DNA from: Trichosphaerium sp. ATCC 40318
Taxonomy: Eukaryota > Discosea > Flabellinia > Trichosidae
Reading direction: 5' to 3'
DNA length: 64,000 nucleotides
NCBI GenBank assembly: GCA_038496445.1
Contig: JALMLS010000488.1
Location: 266,627 to 330,626, forward strand
This document shows positions 34,092 through 45,009 of this stretch, in pieces. Made by a program: the position numbers and the translations under genes. Below the pieces are notes generated by a model. The model saw nothing but the letters and a program-made list of their open reading frames with translations, did not search any database and was not told the origin of the DNA. The first letter of the stretch is position 1. Every line of letters starts with the position of its first letter.

Positions 34092-36799
34092 TCAGTTATC
34101 GCCAAGCTTATCTTGTAGCATACCAACGAGTAAGGCATCCTAAAAGGTATTTAGAGACGAGGTAACGAGAACTATATTTTTAGTCTTACCTTTTCAGATC
34201 CTCCGTTAGTGCCTGAAGCAGCTCCACTGGTGAAAAGTCCTTTGGATGGTTTTCCATTTGCTGATAACCAAACCCTTGTAGTACCCATTTCTGGTTGTGG
34301 GAAGAATACTGGGTTCTTTGTGGACTTGTAGATATCCTTTTGTTCCTTCAGAACAGCCAAAGAACGTGCAATATCTAAGGCAAAGTTAACATGAAGTTGT
34401 CTTTTCTTATTTAATTCTGTGTTGACGCACCTGTATCCAAAGCTCTTGCGCCCTCTCCTTCTGCTCTGTATCGTTCTAGATTAGCTTCTGCGATAATCTT
34501 CGTAGCCATAGCTTCACCTTCAGCTTTAAGAATAGCTGATTGTTTTTCTGCCTCTGCACGCATAATTGTAGCCTTTTCTTTTTGTTAGAACGCTTCTGTA
34601 CTTGAGTTTTCACACGTACTTGTTTAACAGCTTCAGCCTCTATGATACTCGTTTTTTGTCTTGCTTGAGCAACAATAACTTGCGATTCTTGTTGTCCTTC
34701 AGCTTCAAGAACCATTGTCTTTTTGCGTGCTATTTATAAGTCAGTACTGCTTTTGAAGTTTTACTTTGATAATAAAAAAAGTTACCTCTAGCTTTTGTTT
34801 GTACAACTTGAGCTTCTAGTTCGGCCGTTCTCCTTTCTGCGTCTTTCTTTGCCATGTTCTTAGCAAGACTTTTAATGGCATCATTGATATCACGATCTAT
34901 ATGAAACGTTACAAAGCTTTCAAACAATACAAAAAAACTTCTTTGAAGCCAACCTTGGATAGCAATATCACGTAATTTCAAATCATCAATCTTTACTCCA
35001 AAGTTATCCATCATGGATGTCAAATCTTGCAAAAACTCATCATGAATACGCTCATGTATAGTTTTAGGTACTTCAACATTTGGTTTTTCAAGCTACAACA
35101 AATTAATAAAACTACTTTAAAAAAAAAACTTTGTTCTCCACTTACAACTCCTGATGTGCTATCTGGTGGAGGAGAAATATCTCTGTACGAAAATCTTCTT
35201 AATATTTGAGAAAGAGTAACAGTTGACATGTCAACAATAAACTAAAGAGCCAGAGGTTAATAAACCAAAAATCGAAAGTACTCAAAACGTACTTTTTGGA
35301 GTTGATCTATTTTCAACACAGCTACCGCAGGATCGGCTATATGATAACTGAGGACTGCACGAACATTGATAATAATATTATCTGTCGTTTTTACTTGCAG
35401 AAATTCGCCTTCAACAGTAACCCTATTTGACACATTATTTTCAATGAATGACAAGTGTCACAATTTGTTGCTTGGGTTTTTTGATAAATTTTGTAATGTA
35501 GCTTTGCTTAAAAAAAAAAGTACATTGCATCATGACCAAAGTCACCTTGAGGGCTATTTTGGCGCTAGAGCAGACGTAAGACGAATATTATTTCTATCAT
35601 TGCGAAAGATTTCGAGAGTGTTGCGTACATTTCTCACTACAGAAGGAATAGGAAGTGTTTGTTGTGCAATAGATAGTAGTGGTGTATCATCATCGAGAGT
35701 CTGCATAGGAGGTCTGAGATGGTATCTGTTTTGGAAGAAAACTGTTAATAGCTTGTTTTTTTTAATGTAAAAGAATGAAATTAGGAGATATCGACGCGTA
35801 CCTGCCAGGCGGTAGTATCTTTAGCTGACCAACATTATTTGCATCATATTCATAACATACACCAACGAAACCAGGTCTAACCTATTATTACATATGAGAA
35901 AGGCGAAGAGATGAAAATATGTGACGTACATTGACGATATGTAAACCCTTCATTTTTATAACTTCCTTGTTAATATCATGGTGTGCTACGTATGTATGTG
36001 TTGCTGATGTAAGCAAGTGACGTCCTGGACGCAACATTACCAGTTTACCATCTCTGTAAGACTCTAAAATAATTTAAGAATGAAAAGCCTCTTTTTTTTT
36101 AAATGAAACCAAACTATTTGTACCAGCGACTTCACCGTCGTTTACAGTGATGATTTGCCTTGGCCCCATAGTCACCACCTTCTGTGATACACGTACAGGT
36201 TCGCCACCCCACCTCTAATACGAAAATAAGGCTGAAATCTTACGTTTTTTGCAGTGCTTTTTCTAAACGTACTTCAAATGGGTATCTAGCGTAACGGCCT
36301 GGAGGAAGAATAACTGCGTCACCAGCGAATGTGTATCGTAGCCCCATATAACCTTCTTCTACTTGCATTTGGCTAGAATAAACAGTCAAAAACGAAGTTG
36401 TTTCAAACCAAGAAAGTGTTGTCGGGTATTTGAGAATAAGGCTTTTTTTAGCGCTACTACGTTTAACTTACTTGCAGAAAGGCACACAGAAGCAGCCAAG
36501 GCAACCCAACAATTTTGGTAGGAAACCACGATTGGAACGTCTAAATAACGCGTTAATAAGCGTAAAAAGAGCAAATTATACCTGTAGTTGTCTCTTATAA
36601 TCTGATCCATCTCTACATCTCCTAATGGTTTATCTTCTAGTACCCTTGTGCTCTCAGGGAAGTTTAACACCGCTGAGAGTGGCCTCTCCTCTACTTGACC
36701 AAGTAACGGCTCAGTTGCTTCACCATTGTTATTTCGCTTTTTACGTCTAGTGCTGGTCATAATGCGACGACTATCGTTGTTTTCTTGTTGAATATTCAT
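34092..36799 (-). CDS. SPFH/Band 7 family protein
   Basis: ATG 36799. The N-terminus has a dileucine-type TEPLLGQ and a Cys cluster (LGCLGCFCVPFC) at about residues 80-91 that could be palmitoylated; I see no clear membrane helix. The SPFH domain follows: VKTTDNIIINVRAVLSYHIA, ADPAVAVLKIDQLQKFIVDM, then LTSMMDNFGVKIDDLKLRDI. A long Ala/Glu/Lys coiled coil (AERRTAELEAQVVQTKAR, EAEGQQESQVIVAQARQK) comes next. The C-terminus ends at TGA 34094-34092. Such proteins form membrane scaffolds (stomatin or flotillin type). At least ten exons. Confidence 0.85.
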
Positions 36800-37029
36800 C
36801 AGAAATCAATAGACTGTAGGTCAATGAATCCTGTTTTTTTGAGATTTTGTGAACTCTTCTTTTGGACGATACGAAAGCATTTTCATAAAATTCGAAATAT
36901 TCATGTAATCCTGTCCAAAAAGCGAAACAAAAATGGTGTACCCGATAATATTGCTGGCACTTGTAACTAAGAATCCAGTGACTGAAAATTTCGTCTGATT
37001 TATCAAAATAATTTTATTTTCAACATTAA

Positions 37030-37550
37030 TCAGTAGAGTAGAACAGGTTTTCTGTGCTGGGGCGGAATTAGAGCTCTATGAATAAGAGGTACTACGCCAG
37101 CACTTGGAAGTACTGCACTACGAAGTAACTTATCTAACTCTTCATCATTGTGAATAGCCAATTGTAGGTAACGTGGCACAATACGCGTTCTTTTATTGTC
37201 TTTAGTTTGGTTACCGGCTAATTCTATAATCTCAGCTAAAGGCAAATAATGATAAGTTTTTTTGGAACAACAAATGCAAGAATCAAACAAAAAAAAGATA
37301 AAAACTCTTACCCACAAGGTACTCAAGTACTGCTGCTAAAAAAACTGGCGCAGTTGCAGAAACACGTGTGGCTATTTGAGTTTTCTCTTTTATATGCCTA
37401 TGAAGACGTCCAACCTATAACCCAAAGTTAGATACACAAAGTGATTAATCCACAAAAATCTGCACTCACAGGAAATTGAAGACCTGATCTAGAGCTTCTT
37501 GTGCCAGCGTGTAGTTGTGGTTTAGGTGCCGGATCTGTATCACCGCGCAT
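37030..37550 (-). CDS. divergent histone H2A variant
   Basis: Exons 37550-37470, 37414-37312 and 37235-37030 close in frame to 129 residues. The histone fold is clear: [73 protein letters not shown]. Acidic-patch residues (EYL, AE, DEE) are kept. The N-tail is short, Pro-rich and lysine-poor, the L1 loop (KTQIATRVS) differs from canonical H2A, and the C-tail lacks an SQ motif. It has two introns, unlike most bulk replicative histone genes. It lies just downstream of an H2B gene on the same strand. Confidence 0.88.
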
Positions 37551-37656
37551 TGAAGCAGTATATTTTGTGACTGCCTAGGTTGTACTATAAGTTTCACGTC
37601 AAGATTTGACGAAAAGTAGCTCGACATTTGCAATGACAACTTTTTTTGAAAGTTTT

Positions 37657-38149
37657 TCAGCATGTCATTTTGTTCTGTACCTTTTCTCCTTCAGATACGC
37701 TATGCTTAGAAAGCTCACCAGGAAGTTCAATACGCACAGCTAAAACTTGTTTAGAGCTGCATTGGCTAATTAAGATTTTTGGCAACATTCGGGTAAAAAA
37801 GCTGTACAGTTGTGATGAGGGGTTTTGTACCTGTAATGAGATCTCTGGAGTCAAACGTTTTTTTCTTAGCCTTGGAAAGCAATTCGTCTACTCTCACTAT
37901 GAATCTGTTTTACAACGCGCAGTGAGTAAACTGTAGCAATTTAAACAACGTTGTATACCTCTTTTCCATGTCATTGACTACAAGCTTGTTATTAACAAAC
38001 GGTGGTTAACGCACAGCGTATTACATACCGAAACTGTTCATTATAGCCATAGCTTTCCTTGAAATACCTGTATCAGGATGAACTTGTTTCAGGACCTTGT
38101 AAATGTATGTAGAAAATGTCTCAATTCTTCTTAACCGGTTGCCTCTCAT
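37657..38149 (-). CDS. divergent histone H2B variant
   Basis: Exons 38149-38029, 37977-37959, 37892-37831 and 37739-37657 sum to 94 residues. Diagnostic H2B segments: [64 protein letters not shown]. The N-terminal tail before the first helix is only about seven residues, and the segment between helices 2 and 3 is a few residues short. A further 5' exon could exist, since a 64-codon frame ends over the ATG. The stop lies 107 bases upstream of the H2A start, which suggests a dedicated variant H2A/H2B dimer. Confidence 0.85.
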
Positions 38150-38340
38150 GTCGTTACAGGAAACTGCAGTCGAATACCAAAAAGGTCAATTGTTTTCTGA
38201 ACGACATGCGTTATTTGGATGGATGTTGTTCGGTGTTTTACAAGCCGAGTTAGGTCCAAGTCAAGCTTGATCCAATTTTCTTGATGCAGGGATACAGTGA
38301 CAGTCGCCAAAAAGTCTTCGGAGCGGTACAATGCCATCAT
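38146..38340 (-). CDS. 64-codon ORF upstream of H2B, uncertain
   Basis: ATG 38340 to TGA 38146. Its TGA overlaps the H2B ATG (ATGA). The composition is protein-like ([20 protein letters not shown]), but it does not look like an H2B tail and I found no splice joining it in frame. It may be a leader ORF or chance. Confidence 0.25.
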   Translation of the reverse strand: MMALYRSEDFLATVTVSLHQENWIKLDLDLTRLVKHRTTSIQITHVVQKTIDLFGIRLQFPVTT

Positions 38341-38527
38341 TTCTGGTGAGTCAACTTGTTCTTTCTACTTACGCTACGATGCAGTGACAGTTTAATAATA
38401 ACAAAGATTGTATTTATTTATCGACAGACTACTCTAAATACTATTTTTATACAAATGTCCCTTTATAATAAACAATGGTTGGGAATGATGATAAATCATC
38501 TTTTCTTCTTTTTCTTTCCTTTTTTCT

Positions 38528-41500
38528 TTACAATATTTCTCTTGGTACTTTACCAATAACAACACGATTACGTTTTGTTAGTTGTCGTGCTGGAATACGG
38601 TAAACATCACCTCCAGTAGCTTGAACACGTGGTTCACTAGACCATGGTTTATGACCTGATGTCAAGTCCTCCTAAAGCGGGATTCAACATGAGCAACAAA
38701 AAAACAAATAGGATGAGACGAACCTCGCTTGAATTTGAGTTATCACTACCAACCATATCTTGTATATTTGATGTCATACGCTGTGTCAAACCGTGCTCTA
38801 TAAGAGCACTTATCCATGATAATTTATCTGCTCTACAAGCAGCTCCAAATGTAATTCTCTTGTTTGAAGGTGTGGCAACTGCAAATACAGCATCACCAGG
38901 AATATTATGATTGCCTCTATAATTTCGAGCTGAATCAACTTGAGAGTTTGATACATCATAATGGGAATATGGGTGTTTATCCTAAACAAAGCAATTCAAT
39001 AAATATCTTGTCTAAGCCTCAAAAAAAGAAAGCGAAAAGCAAACCATAATTGCAAAAAAAAAAAAAAAAAGCTGTTATCGATCTTACCTTTGGGTGATGA
39101 TATTTATATACAATGTTGTTGTGTAAACAAACCCTAATTATTGTAAGATATATATTCCTTAAGTAAACCAAAAAAAATCATCCATGTAAGCAATTACACC
39201 TGAAAATTTTATCTTTTTCTGCGAAAAACATACCATATTCTTTTTTGTTTGCCTTTTGTCATTTGGTATAACCAACCAAGATGATCTGTTTGGCTTGGCT
39301 TCTCACCGACTTTAATCTCCTCTCTTCCACCTTGCAAGAATGTTTGCATTAAGATATCATCAAGAAGCTCATCACGTTTGAAGCAGGCAGCAAACCTAGT
39401 GAAACGATCAATGATTTTATACAGAAAACGTGCAGTCATTACGCACCACTTATTAATAAGAGCTTCACATTTTTCCATTTTATGTGGAGAAAAACTCCTT
39501 GGTGATAGTATTCTAGAAGGGAATCCTCCAGGGACATCTTTATGATGTACACGAAGCTAGAAAAAAGAAGCGTAAGAAATTGTTTAATTGATTAAATCGA
39601 TAAATTCGTACTGCATCAATGAGCGTGTAAAATTCTTTAAACCTTCTCTTAACATACCATTGTGTAGTAGATAAATCTACTAATATCTTATGCAACTAGA
39701 CAAATCAGTTAGAAGCTGTACAATAAAGAAGGAAACAAAACATCAAAATTACAATTGTTGTGGCAAAACGTACAATATATGGCTTCTTTCCCTTCTGTTT
39801 TATTGCATTGGAGTTAACTACAATGGCTCTGAACGATACTTTATCAACAATAAATTGAGAACGAGGTGATTGTTTAACTGGGTCATTAACATGGAACACA
39901 AATGAAGACGCATGTCTTCTGTGTTGTTGCACTGGTTGAGGTAGTGAAGGTCTAGCACGGGCCAGTGCACTCTATTAAACATTGTTAGTATATTATACAA
40001 GTACTATAAGGTACCTCAACGTCTGCCATAGAGTCTATGATGGCTGTTTTTTCCATCAAAGTGGATTCCAGCTCACTTCCAAATGTATCTCCTAATATAT
40101 TTTTCTTCCCAAATTTGACGCTGTACATTTGAGTCACGTTTAGTATACTATCTTTCAAGTTTGCAAACATTAACTGTGTGCTTCTTTTCATAATCTTAGA
40201 GTCCTCACTAGTGAGTTTCAAGATTTCTAAGCAAAAATTCTTCAAAAGAAGAGAAAGTCAGCATTTAGATTCTTTTTTCTTGTGTAATGCATTTTGCCTT
40301 ATGACGTACTTGTAGAGAAACATAGAGTGGTTTTGTTTCTACTAATTTACCATATATAGCGGCTTGCTCCTCTTTACTTTTTGCATTCGCCTTCAAAACA
40401 GCATTCTGAAGCCTTTTTTTGAAAATCAGCCTTAAATTCCTTTTGATTCGTTTTGATTCGTTTTGATTTTTTCTTTACGTACTCTGTTAATAAAGAACTC
40501 AAAGTGTCTGCAACCTTATCAAATTCAGCTTTCAAGTCACCATTATCTAGTAAGCAAATATTTAGTACTAACGCGTCAAATGGTGAAACAACATTTACAA
40601 CTTACGTAACGTTGTGTGACCAGTTGTTGGACGACGAGGTACGACAACATGCCCTCCATTTGGTCTAGGAGGTATCGAAGGATTATCACCTTTTGTAAAA
40701 GTAGGTAACGAATCAGTAACACATCGTTTTCTAGTAGGCTTGTTCTGACCAAAATGTTAAATCAATACAATGAAAAACTATTGTCAAATATTTTTCTACG
40801 TACACGCCTTGCCCACTCAAGGTACACGTCAATGAGCTTTGTCTTATTTGTGCGCGCACTATATGGTATAGGTATCTTCTTAGTTCTACATTCAGCAGAT
40901 ATATTAGCAACTGACATGCATAGCAGTTGATCTCGGCAGAAAACTCCGTCAACTTGTACTGCTGGAGAGCTATTCTGAGGCTTTTTCTTGATAACTCGAG
41001 GCAGTGGTTTGACTTTCTTTGGTGCTGAACGAGGTGGCTGGCCGTTAGGTGATCGTTTAAAATGATGAAATAAATGTGTGAGGTAGATAACCATTGTTGG
41101 TTCATCAGGAGAGCCGAGCTAAAATGGATAGAAAAATAAGTATCAGAAAAAAAAAGAAAAGGTTTTTTGACAACTCGGCTTTGGAGTGCTTGTACATACG
41201 TTATAATCACCCATCTATAATTTTTATAAGTACGTAATTAATGTAGATATAAAATAATTGATACATACAGTTACTGGTAGAGATAATACCGACTCTATTT
41301 TTCTGAAAAATACTCTCATATTAAGCGACCTCTGAAGATTCTACAAATATTTGTGAGTTTGTGACATCATCTAGTACGCTTATTTATATACTTACGCCTA
41401 ATGGAAATGCCTTTGGTACTTGTACATGCATAATAGCGCGTACTGGAAGCCTGAACATTGTCAATTGCCAAAATGAACAAAAAAGCAAAAAAACTGTTTT

Positions 41501-42111
41501 AGGAATGTTTGTTTTGCTTACCCTTGTGTAAAACACGTCGTAAAATCTACAACTGACTTTGATTTTACCTTCCTAACCACCTTTTAGGCGACAATCTTAG
41601 TATTATACCATTAAAACTCACTTTGAGCAGCTGTCACACCATTCTAATAGCCCTGGTTGTCCTGATTTACCATTACAAATAACCTTCTTTAGGTCTGTGC
41701 ATTGAAAGAGCGCCCACAAGATTTCTGTCGTAGCAGAAATGTTACAGTTGAAAATGGCTTAAAAGTAGCTTGTTAGAATTGTACAGCGTAGTATGTAGCG
41801 TACACGCTGGTGAAAATTTAAATTGTCTCCCACTAGCTGAAGAAATGGCTGACATGGCTGATTTGATGTTCTGCATGATTTGAACGTTGTAGGTTGGTTT
41901 ATTATGGTGTGGGATATCAATTTTGAGCGTCTTTTGACAAAGTTGTATTAACTTTGTTCCGTCCCGAAATACCTCGCCAAATGCGCCTCTTACATGTTTA
42001 CTTCCAAGCTTGTAATTAGCCCATTCACCCAAAAGCTAATACGTCCAAATTAGAGAATACACGGTTGTACCTAAAAGTATTTCCGCCACGTACTTTAGCG
42101 CGTATTTCCAT
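38528..42111 (-). CDS. tandem calponin-homology, PX and PH domain protein
   Basis: Start ATG 42111; a 59-nt gtacgt...ttag intron leads to the first CH-like domain (GEWANYKLGSKHVRG, FRDGTKLIQLCQKTLKIDIP, NVQIMQNIKSAM). A second CH-like end, LGSPDEPTMVIYLTHLFHHF, lies near 41070. A Pro/Lys-rich linker and helical region follow. Then comes a PX domain (TTQWYVKRRFKEFYTLIDAL, near 39600), and last a PH domain from DHLGWLYQMTKGKQKRIWYV (39290) to DKLSWISALIEHGL (38800). Stop TAA 38530-38528. CH pairs bind F-actin, PX and PH bind phosphoinositides; together they suggest an actin-to-endosome adaptor. About 15 exons; some middle joins not checked. Confidence 0.75.
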
Positions 42112-42723
42112 GTTTGGGTAGTTTCAAAGGGTTAGTAGCTTGTAAGGCTAGAATTATTTTTCTGTTCGAGTTAACAAGTACAGTATGCGTAAACGTTCAA
42201 GCAGATACTCTTATCACAACTGGCGATTCGATTGAAGACTGTTTTTTGCACTTTGCGAATTATTTTGACTTTTATGCATAAGCGATCAAGCATTTTATTG
42301 TTACTACATGCCGGAAACGCTCTCGCGATAAACTTTACAGTCTTTCCCTATTTCGTAACGTAAAACTGTTCCATTTGCGTCGAGGAGAAATAGAATCCTT
42401 GAAAACAATAGTAAGACACCATTTGAATAGTTGTGAGTCGCTTTTGTACACTCCGCTATTTTCCGAAAGAATGAGCGACTGACTAAGCTTCAAGTTTGTT
42501 CACAACCCACGAAAGGTACTTCCCCGACGCAAACCCGACATTGTAGTGTGATAATCAAAAGAAATTTTTTCGTTCTGACTTGACAACCAAAAACGGACGC
42601 AAAACACGTAGATAATATGTACAGTTTCATTTAGGGATTAATATACAAGGTTAGTTTTTGGGCGTTTTTTTTGCGATGGTCCAGCGTTGTTTGGGTAAAA
42701 AATTGATTTGCCGTTTGGTGTTT
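42112..42723. other. intergenic, nothing recognised
   Basis: About 610 bases between two minus-strand genes with no supported frame. Confidence 0.35.
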
Positions 42724-43936
42724 TCAGCCATCTCTTGGCGGAGAATGCTCTGGTTTATCATCAAAAGGTTCTGTGTGAACAGTTTCTTTGTGGCTTTCAG
42801 AAAACGGAGCTAGAACCATAGCATGGAGTGTATCAAAGTTTTCAAGAGTCTGTGATCTTTCTATGGCTCTTACGGGTGTTTGCATTGGTACCCAGTCATC
42901 TCCTTGAGCAAGAGCACGCTTTTCTTCATCCACAAACTCCACAAAAAGATCATAACGCAGCATTTTAACAATAGAGTCTTTTGCTTCTTTAAAAAGATCT
43001 GGCCGACCTTTCTCTAAGTTGTCCATAATGGCCTATAAACATCAACGTCAGTTCTCATAATTTGTGCTGTAATGACTGAAAAAAAAAAAACCAAAACCTT
43101 CCACCCAAAAGTATCACGTGGTAAAAAGGGGTAGGCAAGCGAAATGGATTAAAATTTGTGGCTTGCGTAAAAATAAAAAAATCTTTCGTTTTGTTGTAGT
43201 TTTCCGATATTAACTATCGATTGATTTTACATTCCCACGTGATCAAAGCGTAAGGGGTAAAAAGTTTGTTAAAAAATTTACGTACCAGCCTTTCTTCACG
43301 TGATATATTTATAGGTTCTTCGGCAACATTTACGTCAATCCATTCACCGATAATATACCGCGCAAGAGATACCCTTGCTGCAGAGTCTCTTGTTCGTGCA
43401 TATAATTCTAGAAAATCATAAGGACGTAATAATTTCAAAGTCGAGGTTTTTTTTCATTTTGTGGACAAAACAACGCTTCAAATAAGTTGGTACTTTCCCA
43501 AAAGTAAAAAGAGACTACTAGTTTGGAAACCGCCGATTTTAGAAAAAAATTTCTGTTTTAGACGATGACCCAAGCTTGTGTCTTTTTTTGTTATTGTTGC
43601 TTACCTGTAGCAATAAAAAAGGCGAGATTTTCGTTTGCCAATTTTTGGTAAACGAATACGCGAAACCTCACAAAAGTGTCTCTATCATGTAATATCCTCT
43701 CCCATGATATGTTGTATTCCCTCTCTATATCATCAAGTTTCCTATACACCGAGTTAAACAAGCAGGAAATAAATTTATCCAAAAAACAAAAGTTGAAAAA
43801 AAGCGTTTTGTTTTCGGTTTCAGACACGCCTGTAACAACCCCGATGTGCTTTTCGGTGTTTTTTATTTATAATTTCTTTCGAAATTTAAACTTGAAGACA
43901 AGTCCAAGGCGACGTACTTTGCTGTTGGTCTAACAT
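42724..43936 (-). CDS. RGS-domain protein
   Basis: ATG 43936 (MLDQQ), introns, then a full RGS box: NISWERILHDRDTFVRFRVF, KLANENLAFFIATGKLLRPY, DFLELYARTRDSAARVSLAR, then NLEKGRPDLFKEAKDSIVKM and LRYDLFVEFVDEEK. A short acidic/Pro C-terminus ends at 42724. RGS domains speed GTP hydrolysis on G-alpha subunits. No DEP, GGL or membrane segment is seen, so this is a small stand-alone RGS protein. Introns near 43118, 43236 and 43297 contain CACGTG, close to splice sites. Confidence 0.85.
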
Positions 43937-45009
43937 TACAGTTTTTCTTTTTTGATCTAAATGACTTCTTGTATTTCTTTATGCGTTCTATTATGAGTTT
44001 GTTAATAAACGTGGCGTTATGGAATGTTAATATAACAGTCTTTGTTTACATACTTTTGAGTCGAGAAATACAGTCCATCTCGTATGAGCACAGAAGCGTT
44101 GCTATAAGAGAACTGTGTCGTTTTGTATCACATGGTCCTAAATGCCTTAAGGCACGAAGTTTTTTGTTCTAAGTCTCCGGGAACATTATTTATAACGCTA
44201 GTTGTAGTATCTATGATCGGTACTAACTAGAAAAACCGGTTTGCACCAAAAAAAGGCGAACTACTTGAGTTGACGAAGCAAACTATCACAACTCATTAAC
44301 TTTTGTAAAATGACTATACCATAGCGTTAGAAAGAAGATCCTCTCATCGTGTTCTTCCGAGGTGAACATATTTATAATCAACACGTGTTTCAAAAAAAGA
44401 AAAAAGGTCACTACCAAGCATTTTATGGGTATACAGTTGAGTTTGAGAACCTTGCAGCGTTACATGAACTGGATATATAATGTTACGATAAAAACTGAAG
44501 TAGTTTGGTACTGTTTAGCATAACGTTTAGAGGGTTACCTTAACCTTAGCACAACACCTGTGACCAATGTACTATTATTAGCTATTCTTCTACAGAATGC
44601 AGTTCCTAGCAGACACAAGGAATTATCTGTTATGGTAAAAATATTGTTACAGATTTATCCTAAATCCACGTTGCCGTGTGATCAACATCCGCGTGATAAG
44701 CATAAACTCAGAGCGAGCTAATATATATATTAGAAAACCTTTCAACGATACCAAAGACTGCAAAAGGCTATTCTTGACGCTATTGTTAAGTGAAATGATA
44801 GTTTGTTCTAGCAACTTGTGTTGGCAAAACAATTGTACAGCACTACGTTGTGATAATCTCATTTTTTTTTTAAGTTACAATTACATTCATCGAGCTTTAC
44901 ACGTGAACAAAGGTCACGAACGCGCAAATACTACAATACTAATAACGTTATAAAATAAGCGCATTCGTCATTGTTAAATAAAAACTCACATGTTAGTGAA
45001 CAGTGCGGT
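43937..45009. other. 1.07-kb stretch without a recognised gene
   Basis: Short frames on both strands, two CACGTG near 44381 and 44899, and no splice-consistent coding. Confidence 0.35.

Noticed and set aside
35366-35770. 134-codon plus-strand frame
   Set aside because: It overlaps SPFH exons and introns on the other strand, including the conserved VKTTDNI exon.
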